A stretch of DNA of 64,000 nucleotides from Chroococcidiopsis thermalis PCC 7203 (GTDB lineage: Bacteria; Cyanobacteriota; Cyanobacteriia; Cyanobacteriales; Chroococcidiopsidaceae): assembly GCF_000317125.1 (NCBI RefSeq), contig NC_019695.1, positions 732,336 to 796,335 on the forward strand, read 5' to 3'. Below, piece after piece: positions 9,833-19,158 of the stretch. A model generated the notes under the pieces. It had not been told where the DNA came from, did no database searches, and saw only the letters and a program-made list of their open reading frames with translations. The stretch's first letter is position 1, and each line of letters starts with the position of its first letter. Made by a program: the position numbers and the translations under genes.

Positions 9833-9866
9833 AATAGGCTTCTCCTCGATCGATACTTCAGTTAGG

Positions 9867-10895
9867 TTAACTAGCGATCGCCAAAGGTTGAGTTGATTTC
9901 ACAATCTGCATTCCAGCATCGGTAAACCTTTGAAAAGCCGCGTTTGCTTGTTCGGTGTAGTCAACTACACCAGGCACGACAACAGCAGAAGTACAATCTT
10001 CTAATAAATAAACTTTCTGAGCCAGACTCGGATCGACTTGCTGAATTTCAGTTAATAAATCATCTACAGTCCAAGCAACACAATGGCTTTTAGCTTGCCC
10101 TGCAATAATAACAGCATCAAATTCTAATAGTTGTTGAATTAACCGAGAATTCTTTTGAGCAATTGGTTTGCCGTCTGCACCATCAAGAACTTCGGGACGC
10201 AAGACAGAATAGTTTTCTGTTAATGGATTATTCCCTTTAATTTCAAATTGAGTTTGACTATCGCGGGCAATACAATGGAAAAATACCGCTTCTTCCACCG
10301 CAGAAACTAAAGCATGACCGATGCCACCTAACATGGAATGATAAGACCAAACCGTGAGGGGATATTTGCCATGCTGACTCAGTTGATTGACATAATGTAA
10401 AGCGTGTTTTTGGAGCATACTGTAGTCTAATTTTAAACTATACGCTACAGCAGGATTAACTTGCCAAATCCCTTGTTCGATATCTGTAGGCGTAATATTT
10501 GTTGCAGATGGCGTTGGATGTTCTCCATCTTGGTTAATCCAAAAGATTGGATGAAAAATCTGCATTGCCGTGTGAGTATCTAGAGTCGGTGCGATCGCGC
10601 TAATCACTCCTAAATTACGATAAATAAATTCACACAGTCTCCGATTATCTTCGACTGCCCCAGTACCGGATTGTCCACCCACAAATAATTCAAAACTGGG
10701 AATGCAAAAAGTATTTTGTATGTCAATTAGTAGCAAACAAACTTGAGTTTTATCTGCTGATGCTGGTTGAATTTGATATTTTTTTGCCCACTCTCTCGCC
10801 GCTGCTGCCCTTTGTTGGTAAGGGACGCGCCAGACTTCGCCAACTTTCTCTGGTGCAAAGTGAGGGGGAATTGGTAACTGGGTGGTTGTACTCAT
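9867..10895 (-). CDS. Isochorismatase-family cysteine hydrolase
   Basis: A 342-residue member of the cysteine hydrolase superfamily that contains nicotinamidase and isochorismatase. The first catalytic acid lies in [11 protein letters not shown] (Asp58) and the nucleophile in [14 protein letters not shown] (Cys272). The protein is about 130 residues longer than classic nicotinamidases, with insertions around 120-250, so it belongs to a long subfamily and nicotinamidase activity should not be assumed. The ATG at 10895 is the natural start; the frame upstream belongs to an interspersed repeat. Confidence 0.8.
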   Translation of the reverse strand: MSTTTQLPIPPHFAPEKVGEVWRVPYQQRAAAAREWAKKYQIQPASADKTQVCLLLIDIQNTFCIPSFELFVGGQSGTGAVEDNRRLCEFIYRNLGVISAIAPTLDTHTAMQIFHPIFWINQDGEHPTPSATNITPTDIEQGIWQVNPAVAYSLKLDYSMLQKHALHYVNQLSQHGKYPLTVWSYHSMLGGIGHALVSAVEEAVFFHCIARDSQTQFEIKGNNPLTENYSVLRPEVLDGADGKPIAQKNSRLIQQLLEFDAVIIAGQAKSHCVAWTVDDLLTEIQQVDPSLAQKVYLLEDCTSAVVVPGVVDYTEQANAAFQRFTDAGMQIVKSTQPLAIAS

Positions 10896-10990
10896 GGGGT
10901 TTTGTTCTTTGGACGAATTGCAGTTAGGCGAATAGAATTTGCGCCTACACAGGCAAAACCCGCCTGTGCGGGTTTCAAACCATTAGTCTC

Positions 10991-11083
10991 ATAGCAATTC
11001 TCGATTGCGTGCGTGACATTGGTAGGGGCGCACAGCTGTGTGCCCCTACAGATCGCGTATTTTACCCAATTGAAAACCGCTAT
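10991..11083. mobile_element. MITE-like palindromic element, family B, copy 1
   Basis: A 93-base element that starts ATAGCAATTCTCGATTG and ends CCAATTGAAAACCGCTAT, imperfect terminal inverted repeats. Its core GTAGGGGCGCACAGC pairs with the following TGTGTGCCCCTAC. A second copy of the same length and ends lies at 27613-27705. It has no coding capacity, so it would depend on a transposase elsewhere, which is an inference from the structure. Confidence 0.65.
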
Positions 11084-11304
11084 CATTCGCTGTTTCTATT
11101 ATGGTATTATTTACCATTATTGTAATAAATTACAGCTTTGAGTGCTACAAAATTAGCATCTGCGTACCCCACAAAGAGGTTGCACCCAGATCCAAACTTA
11201 TTTGCGGATCTGGGTTCAAAGTGTTTTTACTTGTAAATCATCTTCTACAGGTTTGCGATCGCAGGAGCTATACGGTTACTGAGAGCAATTGTTGCCATAC
11301 AACC

Positions 11305-11913
11305 CTAACTAGCACGGCGATCGGATTGTGGATGAATTGATGTAATATTTTGCGGCTGCTCTGCTGAATCTTGATGTCTATGTAAAATGTGTTTGATAAC
11401 TTTTTCTGTCTTATAAACTTCATCTTCAGCTTGAAGCTTTTTCTTAGCGCTATGCGACAAATTAGTAAAAATTGCCAAGGCAACAGTTACCATAGATATT
11501 GCTGCACCATAGGATAGTAAATTGCTATCATTATGTACCACTGCCACAAGAAACTGAACGGCTATTACAGCTATTACTGACTTAATTAGCTTTTCTTTAA
11601 GGTCATCTAGATTGCGAATTGACAACCAATTTGGAAGTTTTAAACCACCAATAAATAGCTCGTACAAGCCTAGACCGCAGATCAAAATTACAGTAGCTAA
11701 AAGCATGATATCTACTATCTCAATAAAGCTAATAGCAGTTTTGAAAAGAGTGACTTTGGGGACTTTTCCAACCGTGATGGTTTTACTCAAAAGTTCAAGA
11801 ATAATAAACAAGGTTTGTTTCGCGCTATAGATCATCAATACCAATGCCGCTAAGACATTAGATAATGCAGGCAGAAACATGATATATCTTGCAGAAGCTA
11901 GTAGCTGACGCAT
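11305..11913 (-). CDS. UPF0114 (YqhA-type) membrane protein
   Basis: A 202-residue protein with about four membrane segments (near 10-30, 65-90, 115-132, 140-155). IVDIMLLATVILICGLGLYE followed by LFIGGLKLPNWLSI and RNLDDLKEKLIKSVI match the conserved block of the UPF0114/YqhA family, whose function is unknown. The C-terminal tail of about 40 residues is charged and probably cytoplasmic. It stands alone with long spacers on both sides. Confidence 0.75.
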   Translation of the reverse strand: MRQLLASARYIMFLPALSNVLAALVLMIYSAKQTLFIILELLSKTITVGKVPKVTLFKTAISFIEIVDIMLLATVILICGLGLYELFIGGLKLPNWLSIRNLDDLKEKLIKSVIAVIAVQFLVAVVHNDSNLLSYGAAISMVTVALAIFTNLSHSAKKKLQAEDEVYKTEKVIKHILHRHQDSAEQPQNITSIHPQSDRRAS

Positions 11914-12608
11914 GAAGAAATCTCCTCGATCGTTTTATGAAAAATACAAAGTTTTTGATTTTTCTCGGTCAAATGCAATTTGAAGTTCTACAGGTGTAAT
12001 CAGTCCTAACTTGTAGTGCAACTGAGCTAGTGGCAAGTCTCAAAATCTCACAGCGCGATCCTGTATTCAAACGCTATCCGCCTGCCATGAAATACCCCCT
12101 TTCTAGCTCTTGATGTCAGAACAATTTCATCGACAGAGCCTCTATCACCACTAAAAAGTATCTAGATGTATATAGCGGGTCTAAACCAATTGTGAAAATA
12201 TCGTCCATCTGTCTGTAACCTGCTAATTGTGCTTTCAAAAATGACAAATGACAAATGACAATCCTCACTCGTTGGTTCGCAACTCAAATAGACACGCTAT
12301 ACAATCAAAGGTTCTTTACACTGATTCCAGATTAAATCCAAGTAGGTGACAAACTTGGGATAAAAAAGTGACGAATTTGTCAGCGATAAAAAATTCAATG
12401 ATAGTCGTTAAACAGAGCCATCTGCTTATATAGCAGTTCTAAACGATCTGTAAAGCAGGCTTCTAGACTGCGGCAGGCTAGAAGCCTGCTCCACGTTCAT
12501 GAATCAAATAGGATTGCTATAGATGTAAGAACGAGCATCAGAAGGGTGACAGGTTCCCTTCTCCAGCTACACGATTGACAAAGAATTCACAGATTAAAAT
12601 TTCTCGCT
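11914..12608. other. Long spacer without a gene
   Basis: About 700 bases between the UPF0114 gene and the desaturase-SDR gene. It contains three ATGACAA units near 12240-12260 and one complete MITE-like element (12429-12521). No frame with a plausible start and composition is seen on either strand. The 3' part next to 12600 should include the end of the convergent desaturase-SDR transcript, and no clear terminator hairpin was found. Confidence 0.5.
12429..12521. mobile_element. MITE-like element, family A, copy 1
   Basis: A 93-base element bounded by TATAGCAGTTCTAAA and its imperfect inverse TTTGATTC... ending GGATTGCTATA. The centre is a strong hairpin: GCAGGCTTCTAG(A/C)CTGC with GGCAGGCTAGAAGCCTGC. 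A near-identical copy is at 31932-32021. The TA dinucleotides at both ends fit insertion at TA, as for IS630/Tc1-type elements, but that assignment is inference. Confidence 0.7.
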
Positions 12609-13898
12609 CTATCGTTCGATCTCTACTTTAATTTTTGCTGACTCAGAGCGATCGCCTGATGGCGATAAATTACCAGAACGACTAAATAACCGAAAATAGA
12701 GCGAAACAAAAAATTCTTTTAACGGAAATAGGATGTAAGTTAAAGGGTTGATTGTCACGATAATATTACGGACATCGCGCTGAGCTAGGGCAATAATTTG
12801 TTTCGCGACGCGATCGCTATTCATGACTCCAATTGGATTTAAATTACTTTTGAATGGTCCCAAAATCAACTTGCGGATGACACAAGGAGCGTCTAACCGC
12901 CGTAAAGTAATTAAATCGCCTAAAGTTCGCTTGGAAAGCTCGTATAAGGGGCTAACAGCAGGACTAACTTCGGCTTCCGATGTGTTTATCCATACTTCTT
13001 TTGTGGCAATATCTTCGTTAGTACGGACTGTGGCGAGAAACATTTCCATCAGTCGCCAAGAGGAGAAAGTGTTAACCTGATAAGATTTGGCGATCGCATC
13101 TGGCGTTCTTTCGCCATGCACGTTAATGCCATGATTGAGGATTAAAATATCAACTTTTTCTAACAATTGGGATAATTCGGCTTCTTGCCCTACCTGCCAC
13201 GATACAGTTTTAACTGCTAGGGTTTTACCGCCAACGCTTAGCGTCACGGGTTCGGATTGAGAACTCAGGGCAATGACTTTTGCCCCTGCTTGGTGGAGGT
13301 GTAATAATAGCGATCGCCCCAACGTTCCCGACGCACCAGTTACGGCAATTGTTTTTCCTTTCACTGCCAATGCTGTACCCATAAGCTTATCCACCAAAGT
13401 AAAAGTACCGCAAAAATAGGCATCGTCATCATCAAAGTGATGTCGCCAGTGATAGGTACGATTCACAAACCAGCGTGCGGGAGGGGAAGTAAACGCACCA
13501 GGCATATGAGTTAAATCTGTAGCTTCCCTTGCCCATTCGCTACCACTACCACGGGCGATACAACTGACTAAAAACATCGTTGTATAGGCAGTTCCCGCCA
13601 AGGCTGCCCACTGATAGGTGGGTGTTTGCCAGTAGCAGAGATACCACGCACCGAAGGAAAGCAGTAGCATCACCAAGCATTCCGGCAAGTCATTATGCCA
13701 CTGTGCTTTGCAATAAATGTCGGCACTCGCAAAAGTCAAGTCTCGGCGAAAGACGCGATGATGCCAGACGTGCTGCCGATATAAAAATGGGACTCGATGC
13801 GATAAGACGTGATACGCATCCCGCACGAGTTCTACCCAGAGGACAGATCCAACTATCCATGCCGTGCATGTCACAGCGGCAGCGAAAACGGACATCAT
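12609..13898 (-). CDS. Sterol desaturase-like / short-chain dehydrogenase fusion
   Basis: About 429 residues. The N-terminal half is a membrane di-iron hydroxylase/desaturase of the fatty acid hydroxylase superfamily, with histidine clusters in DAYHVLSHRV, RQHVWHHRVF and NRTYHWRHHFDDDD. The C-terminal half is an SDR: GKTIAVTGASGTLGRSLLL (NAD(P)-binding), LILNHGINVHG and a YELSK active-site pair. Fusion implies oxidation of one lipid or isoprenoid substrate in two steps, but no substrate can be named. The frame is open upstream to 14072, but that stretch consists of GATCCCCC repeats, so ATG 13898 (or 13895) is chosen. The final approximately 40 residues are charged. Confidence 0.8.
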   Translation of the reverse strand: MMSVFAAAVTCTAWIVGSVLWVELVRDAYHVLSHRVPFLYRQHVWHHRVFRRDLTFASADIYCKAQWHNDLPECLVMLLLSFGAWYLCYWQTPTYQWAALAGTAYTTMFLVSCIARGSGSEWAREATDLTHMPGAFTSPPARWFVNRTYHWRHHFDDDDAYFCGTFTLVDKLMGTALAVKGKTIAVTGASGTLGRSLLLHLHQAGAKVIALSSQSEPVTLSVGGKTLAVKTVSWQVGQEAELSQLLEKVDILILNHGINVHGERTPDAIAKSYQVNTFSSWRLMEMFLATVRTNEDIATKEVWINTSEAEVSPAVSPLYELSKRTLGDLITLRRLDAPCVIRKLILGPFKSNLNPIGVMNSDRVAKQIIALAQRDVRNIIVTINPLTYILFPLKEFFVSLYFRLFSRSGNLSPSGDRSESAKIKVEIER

Positions 13899-13956
13899 AA
13901 ATCTTTCCAACCCCTCACACTTGAGACTACAGATCGTTTCGTTTTTGCGACACCGA

Positions 13957-14066
13957 TCCCCCCAACCCCCCTTAAAAAGGGGGGCAAAGATTCGCGAAAC
14001 GGCTTTGACGCTTTCGATCCCCCCAACCCCCTTTTTAATTAAAAAAGGGGGGCAAAGATTCGCGAA
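13957..14066. repeat. Two direct copies of the GATCCCCC-AAGGGGGG palindromic repeat
   Basis: Each unit reads GATCCCCCCAACCCCC, a short A/T spacer, then AAGGGGGGCAAAGATTCGCG and AAACG. The two units are about 61 bases apart and lie just upstream of the desaturase-SDR start, between it and rsmI. Each can fold on its own; together they form a direct repeat. Related units occur near 32060, 58855, 58908 and 63700-63845. Confidence 0.75.
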
Positions 14067-14153
14067 ACGCATTGGCGCTTGAAGGCGCTCATAGGATTAG
14101 TTTAGACCAATAGCTCCAGCTAGCTACAGGTAAGCGCGATATTTGATGCGGCT

Positions 14154-15041
14154 TTACTCATTCTGGATGTCTGGTATCGGTGATGCAGACAGGGGCAAAT
14201 TCGGAATTGCTAAAGCCAATTGATAGATTTCCTGGCGCGATAGAGAAGTCGCCTTTGCCAACTGACGGCTAGCCTGCGATCGCGATACTCCCGCTAAAAT
14301 CAATTTTTGCAATTCTGCCTGAATTTCTGCTTCCGATAACTGGGGTTTCACCCATTCCATGCCTGCAACAACTAGGGTGTATTCTCCTTGGGGTTCTTTT
14401 TGTTGATAATGGGCGATCGCCCCTTCAATTTGCCCCCGCCAAAATTCTTCGTGTAATTTTGTTAGTTCTCGCGCCAGCACAATCTGTCTTTCTGCCCCAA
14501 ATACCGTGGCTAAATCTTGTAAAGTTTGACGCAAACGATGCGGAGCTTCGTATAAAATTATCGTGCGGGATTCTGTCTGCAAAAACTCTAAGCGATCGCG
14601 TCTGGGTTTGCCCTTAGCTGGTAAAAAACCCTCAAACACAAACCGATCCGTAGGTAAACCCGCCGCACTCAAAGCCGTAATTACAGCACTCGCGCCAGGA
14701 ATCGGGACAACAGTTATCTCTGCCTCGACGCACGCTTGAACTAACTCATACCCAGGATCGGAAATTCCCGGCATTCCGGCATCTGTCACTAAAGCGATCG
14801 CTTTACCTGTTTGTAACCGATCGATAATTTCGGGAATGCGGCTGTTACGGTTGTGTTCGTGATAACTCAGTTGTGGTGTTTTAATTTGAAAATGGTGCAA
14901 TAACTTCCCCGTGTGGCGAGTATCCTCCGCCGCGATCGCATCTACCGACTGCAAGATCCGCACTGCCCGAAAGCTGATATCTTCTAAATTACCAATTGGC
15001 GTTCCAACTACGTATAGCGTCCCTGGTTTTGGTTCAGTCAC
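14154..15041 (-). CDS. rsmI: 16S rRNA 2'-O-methyltransferase RsmI
   Basis: Methylates the 2'-OH of C1402 in 16S rRNA, in the ribosomal P site. The 295-residue protein has the family N-terminus GTLYVVGTPIGNLEDISFRA, the EDTRHTGKLL motif, ALVTDAGMPGISDPG (SAM site region) and PIPGASAVITALSAAGLPTD, all at the expected spacing. It is divergent from the atypical psbA with 284 bases between the starts, so the two promoters share that spacer. Confidence 0.95.
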   Translation of the reverse strand: MTEPKPGTLYVVGTPIGNLEDISFRAVRILQSVDAIAAEDTRHTGKLLHHFQIKTPQLSYHEHNRNSRIPEIIDRLQTGKAIALVTDAGMPGISDPGYELVQACVEAEITVVPIPGASAVITALSAAGLPTDRFVFEGFLPAKGKPRRDRLEFLQTESRTIILYEAPHRLRQTLQDLATVFGAERQIVLARELTKLHEEFWRGQIEGAIAHYQQKEPQGEYTLVVAGMEWVKPQLSEAEIQAELQKLILAGVSRSQASRQLAKATSLSRQEIYQLALAIPNLPLSASPIPDIQNE

Positions 15042-15314
15042 GATCTGAGTCTATTTACAGCTCTCTTTATTTTTTGCCTTTCTGACAGCCGTTTAAAGAT
15101 ATTTAACTAAAATTCTAACAGCCAGCAAATTTTTTCTAAAATTGACTCAGAAAGTTGTACGATCTTGAAAATCAATTTGCTCGGATGCCAAAACAGCGAT
15201 CGCGTGTAGAAGGTCGCTGGCGCTACAGCATCAACATTTCTTAATCCGCAAGGAATCTAAAATCAGTCAACAGCGGCAGAGGATAGCATCTATCTCTTTA
15301 GATAGAGTTTTGCT

Positions 15315-15320
15315 AGGAGG
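15315..15320 (+). promoter_or_regulatory. Strong Shine-Dalgarno site of the atypical psbA
   Basis: A full AGGAGG ends 5 bases before the ATG at 15326. It is one of the best matches to the anti-SD sequence in the window and fixes the start codon. The gene is therefore equipped for efficient translation once transcribed. Confidence 0.8.
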
Positions 15321-15325
15321 ACGTT

Positions 15326-16411
15326 ATGAACACGATTGTTCAACGGCGACCGGAATTAGAAATTGCCAAAGTATGGAATCGATTTTGCGAGTGGGTAACA
15401 AGTACTGACAATCGAATTTACATTGGTTGGTTTGGCGTACTGATGATTCCCACCTTACTGACAGCTAGCATTTGTTTTATGCTTGCTTTTGCGATCGCCC
15501 CATCTGTGGATTTAGACGGCATTAGAGAGCCTGTTATCGGTTCGCTGATGGGTGGCAATAATTTGATTACAGCCGCAGTCATACCAACTTCAGCGGCGAT
15601 CGCGCTGCATTTTTACCCGATCTGGGAAGCCGCATCTATGGATGAATGGCTTTATAACGGCGGTCCTTATCAACTGATCGTACTCCACTTTCTCATCGGC
15701 ATATGGTGTTACTTGGGACGACTGTGGGAAGTGAGTTATCGCTTGGGTATGCGTCCTTGGACTGCTGTAGCTTTCTCTGCGCCAGCCGCCGCCGCCACAG
15801 CAGTATTGCTGGTCTATCCCATCGGTCAGGGTAGCTTTGCCGATGGACTCCCTTTGGGAATTGCTGGCACGTTCAATTTTATGTTGGCAGTCCAAGCAGA
15901 CCACAACATTCTCATGCATCCTTTCCACATGTTAGGGGTAGCGGGAGTTTTTGGTGGCGCGCTTTTGAGTGCTTTGCACGGTTCTCTGGTAACTTCTACC
16001 CTCATCCGCCAAACTCAGGAGCATGAATCTGTCAATGCGGGATATAAATTAGGTCAGTCGCAGATGACTTATCACTACTTGGCAGGACACTATGGTTTTC
16101 TAGGACGGCTTTTAGTTCCTTGGTTTGCTAGTAGAAATCATCGCGCTTTTCACTTTCTCCTAGCTGCCTTACCTACAATAGGAATCTGGTTTGCCACGGC
16201 GGGAATTTGTAGCGTAGCGTTCAATTTAAATGGCTTTAACTTCAACCACTCGATTCTCGACAGTAGCGGTCGAGTTATCGGGACAGAAGCAGATCTGGTG
16301 AACCGTGCCAACTTGGGAATTCAAGCGATGCACGCAGTTAATACCCACCATTTTCCGAATATCATAGCTGGAGGTGGAATACAGCCCGTAAACATTGCGT
16401 CTATTCTATGA
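15326..16411 (+). CDS. psbA: Atypical (rogue-type) photosystem II D1 protein
   Basis: A 361-residue D1 homologue with all five helices. Kept: Tyr-Z (Tyr164 = standard Y161), His193 (H190), the P680 ligand His201 (H198), non-haem iron ligands His218 and His276 (H215, H272), Asp64 (D61), Asp173 (D170), His336 (H332) and His341 (H337). Changed Mn-cluster ligands: E189 to Asp192, E333 to Ala337 and D342 to Ile346. The QB serine S264 is Ala by alignment. The C-terminal extension differs from standard D1. These losses suggest a photosystem II centre that cannot assemble a normal water-oxidising cluster, as described for rogue/sentinel D1. It lacks the QD pair reported for chlorophyll f synthase (the loop reads CYLGRLWE), so ChlF is disfavoured. 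Its stop overlaps the DUF3288 start. Confidence 0.9.
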   Translation: MNTIVQRRPELEIAKVWNRFCEWVTSTDNRIYIGWFGVLMIPTLLTASICFMLAFAIAPSVDLDGIREPVIGSLMGGNNLITAAVIPTSAAIALHFYPIWEAASMDEWLYNGGPYQLIVLHFLIGIWCYLGRLWEVSYRLGMRPWTAVAFSAPAAAATAVLLVYPIGQGSFADGLPLGIAGTFNFMLAVQADHNILMHPFHMLGVAGVFGGALLSALHGSLVTSTLIRQTQEHESVNAGYKLGQSQMTYHYLAGHYGFLGRLLVPWFASRNHRAFHFLLAALPTIGIWFATAGICSVAFNLNGFNFNHSILDSSGRVIGTEADLVNRANLGIQAMHAVNTHHFPNIIAGGGIQPVNIASIL

Positions 16412-16701
16412 GTGCCAATTTAGAAACCAAAGACCAACAACATCCGTTGTACAGACGCGATCGCGCGATCGTCGATCGCCTGCAAACCGATCCCGTCAGC
16501 GATTACAATTTGGCAGAGCTAGCACGACTGCGAATTCGTTATCGCGGCTTCCCTGGAGCTAGAGACATCCAATCAGACCTAAACGCCGTCATGCAGAGAT
16601 GGAATTTAACGGAAGCTACTTTATACGAAAAAACCCGTCAAATTCATGCTACTAGCTCCATTTACCAAAATGCAGTTAGAGACGAAGAAGACTGGAGCTG
16701 A
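16408..16701 (+). CDS. DUF3288 family protein coupled to atypical psbA
   Basis: A 97-residue soluble protein: [36 protein letters not shown] and [15 protein letters not shown] are the conserved blocks I recall for DUF3288, a cyanobacterial family of unknown function. Its ATG overlaps the psbA stop by four bases (ATGA), so translation is probably coupled and the two proteins made in proportion. That arrangement suggests a role connected with the atypical D1, such as assembly, regulation or turnover, but nothing in the sequence shows a mechanism. The region is basic and arginine-rich with no membrane segment or signal peptide. Confidence 0.85.
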   Translation: MSANLETKDQQHPLYRRDRAIVDRLQTDPVSDYNLAELARLRIRYRGFPGARDIQSDLNAVMQRWNLTEATLYEKTRQIHATSSIYQNAVRDEEDWS

Positions 16702-16713
16702 TTAGCCTTGATT

Positions 16714-18030
16714 TTACTTGTCCTGTTTTACGCTTTCCTTAAGTTTCAGCAACCATTGGGGAGTCTCTGAACGAGGGACGAGGAGCGAGGAGTGAGGAGC
16801 GAGGGCAAAGCTTCCTTGTCCCCCTTGTCCTCCTTGTCCCCCAACGACTGCCGACTCCCTCACGCTATCGAGCGTATTAGCGACTTGAACTTGCTGTTCT
16901 ACCTGCTGTGTAGAAGAGACTAAACCACTCAAGCCTTCGATCAGTTCGCGAATGCTGTCCCGAAATGAAGGATCTCCCGTGAGTTCGTCCAAATCGGAGG
17001 TAATTTTCTGGGCGTTTTGAAATGTTACCCGCGCAGAATCTAAGGTTTGTTGTAGTGCCAAGACATTACTAGGACTATTTAGCGCTTTAGAAGCGTCGCG
17101 TAAATTAGTTGAAGCTTCAGCAGCATTGGCTGTGAGAGTTTCTAAATTTTCTATCAGCTGTCCTTGGGTAACGCGGTTAACGGTGGGTGTGAGAGTTTCG
17201 ACGCTTGAACGGAGTTGTTTGCTTGTTTGGGTGAGATTGTCTAAAGTAGCGACGAGGGAAGTGCGATTTTCAGTGACGAGACGATTGAGATTAGCAATTA
17301 AATCGTTTGCTTGTTCTGCTGTCAATCGAACTTGGTTGGCTGTGGCTCCAAATTGACTGGCGGTTTTATTTGTCGTGGCTGTAATTCGATCGGCTGTAAC
17401 TGCAAGGTTGTCTAGCTGCTGTCGTGTCGATTTGGTTAATGTCGTAAGTTCGCGAGTCAGTCGAGACACATCGGCGGCAACAATTGAAGTGTTTTCGATC
17501 GCCGCATTAATATTTTCATAGAGTTCTGGATTGCTGTAGACGCTAGCAAAGCGGGTAGTAAAGCGAATTAATTCGTCAGTGCTAACGCCAATTTCACCAG
17601 TGAGACGAGAACCGTTGCAGACAATCAAAGCGCGATCGCACTTGGGATCGAGCGCTCTAGCGGTCACTTGTTCTGGTGGGACTTCTTTTTGTGGCGTAAT
17701 ATCGACGCTTACTTCACCTAAAAACCCCGATTGGTTAGCTTCGATGATTGCATCGCGGGCAATCACAACGTTGGCTGGAGAAACCTCTACAGTCACTTCT
17801 ACTCCATTAACTCGCGGACGAATACTGGCAATCCTACCAACTGTTACCCCCCGATATCTTACCGCTGCTCCTTCTAGTAAACCGTTGACTCTGGGAAATT
17901 CAACTGTAAAGCTGTAGCTTCTCTCACCTACAGTTAAGCCTCTAATCCATAGGAAGACGGCAATAAATATTCCCATTCCTAGCAATAACAATAAACCCAC
18001 CGAACCTTCTCTAACTGCACGCGATCGCAT
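16714..18030 (-). CDS. mlaD: MCE/MlaD-type lipid transport protein
   Basis: A 438-residue periplasmic-facing protein: charged N-terminus, one membrane anchor (about 10-30), an MCE domain (about 38-120, with FPRVNGLLEGAAVRYRGV), then a long alpha-helical region rich in Asn, Thr and Gln (about 165-390) that is probably a coiled-coil or tube. By analogy with Mla/TGD systems it would bind or channel phospholipids between membranes, working with the MlaF-type ATPase gene just upstream. The C-terminus (about 393-425) carries GGQGGQGGQG and SSLLVPRSETPQ, encoded by the short tandem repeats that elsewhere fill spacers. No MlaE permease gene is adjacent. Confidence 0.85.
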   Translation of the reverse strand: MRSRAVREGSVGLLLLLGMGIFIAVFLWIRGLTVGERSYSFTVEFPRVNGLLEGAAVRYRGVTVGRIASIRPRVNGVEVTVEVSPANVVIARDAIIEANQSGFLGEVSVDITPQKEVPPEQVTARALDPKCDRALIVCNGSRLTGEIGVSTDELIRFTTRFASVYSNPELYENINAAIENTSIVAADVSRLTRELTTLTKSTRQQLDNLAVTADRITATTNKTASQFGATANQVRLTAEQANDLIANLNRLVTENRTSLVATLDNLTQTSKQLRSSVETLTPTVNRVTQGQLIENLETLTANAAEASTNLRDASKALNSPSNVLALQQTLDSARVTFQNAQKITSDLDELTGDPSFRDSIRELIEGLSGLVSSTQQVEQQVQVANTLDSVRESAVVGGQGGQGGQGSFALAPHSSLLVPRSETPQWLLKLKESVKQDK

Positions 18031-18076
18031 CGTTTTCTCCTCGATTCACTGACTCAGGCGCACTGTAGCACCCCTG

Positions 18077-18859
18077 CTAACCAATTACCTGAATTGGTCC
18101 TTCTACTTTGCCACTGAAAAACTGTCGCACCATTGGATGATCTGTCTTGTTGATATCGTCCACCGTTCCCTCCCACTGCAATTTACCTTGATAGAGAAAA
18201 ATAATGCGATCGGCTGTACGGCGGATGGTACTGTCTTGATGGGTGACGATCGCGTAGGTGTTACAAACTCCTGTCAAGCATTGCAACTGACGAATCAAAT
18301 CTTCAATCACAGTCGAAGCAATTGGATCGAGTCCCGCCGTCGGTTCGTCATAGAGTAAAACCTCCGATCGATCTTTGGGGTTGTCGGGGTTAGAAATAAT
18401 CGCGCGGGCAAAACTCACCCGCTTGCGCATTCCTCCCGATAACTCTGCCGGATAGCGATCGCCAATTCCTGGTAAACCCACCATCTCTAAGCTGCGGTTG
18501 ACTAATTCTCGAATCCGCTGGCGCGATAGGCGGCTGTGTTGGTACAAGAAAAAGCCGACATTTTCTTCTACCGTCAGCGAGTCAAACAAAGCCGCTTGTT
18601 GAAACACCATCCCAATCCCGATTGGGTCTGCTTTATCTTCAATCAAGCCTTCTCGCATCTGTCCTTTGACGTAAATTTCTCCCTCATCAGGAGCCAATAA
18701 TCCTGCTATCAGTCGGAGAATTGTCGATTTTCCCGTACCGGAAGGACCGATGATGGCTAAAGCTTCTCCCTTATAGATCGTCAGATCGACTCGATCTAAA
18801 ACCAGGTTGCTACCAAATGATTTACTTACACCTTTGAGTTCGATTATTGGCTCAGCCAT
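18077..18859 (-). CDS. mlaF: MlaF-type ABC transporter ATP-binding protein
   Basis: A 260-residue ATPase with Walker A GPSGTGKST, signature ELSGGMRKRVSFARA, Walker B LLYDEPTAGLDP and the H-loop IVTHQDS. The sequence LSGGMRKR and the placement just before an MCE gene on the same strand (46-base gap) mark it as the energising subunit of a lipid-transport (Mla/TGD-like) complex. The MlaE-type permease must be encoded elsewhere. Start ATG at 18859 is the first in frame and gives the normal length. Confidence 0.87.
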   Translation of the reverse strand: MAEPIIELKGVSKSFGSNLVLDRVDLTIYKGEALAIIGPSGTGKSTILRLIAGLLAPDEGEIYVKGQMREGLIEDKADPIGIGMVFQQAALFDSLTVEENVGFFLYQHSRLSRQRIRELVNRSLEMVGLPGIGDRYPAELSGGMRKRVSFARAIISNPDNPKDRSEVLLYDEPTAGLDPIASTVIEDLIRQLQCLTGVCNTYAIVTHQDSTIRRTADRIIFLYQGKLQWEGTVDDINKTDHPMVRQFFSGKVEGPIQVIG

Positions 18860-19158
18860 CAGCAGATTGTGAAGTTATAGCGGCTAGTTTCACTGTTCGG
18901 TTGTACTTCCACAGTTTAGTCCATTACCTCACTCGTAGCAGTTTTAGCATTTTGCTATTCTTCAATCTATTTTGGCTTATTTTAATTAAACCCTTTATGA
19001 CAATCCAAGTGTACCCGCCTATTTGTCTAGGTCAGTGCGATCTTTGTTATACCATTTCGTTAGTAGACTGAACCTTGCTAATGCCACAGCAGAGATAGGC
19101 TACATTGCCTTTTGTAAATTTTTGTTGCTAATATTCTCAGCATACTAAGCGATTTTGT

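Noticed and set aside
9656-9865. Plus-strand 69-codon frame
   Set aside because: Antisense to the glycosyltransferase N-terminus with no start signal.
11101-11340. Plus-strand 79-codon frame overlapping the UPF0114 gene end
   Set aside because: No SD, unusual composition, overlaps a real gene on the other strand.
15326-16411. The atypical D1 as chlorophyll f synthase (ChlF)
   Set aside because: The QD pair reported for ChlF is absent (CYLGRLWE here), several ligands lost in ChlF are kept, and no far-red photosystem or phycobilisome genes are nearby.
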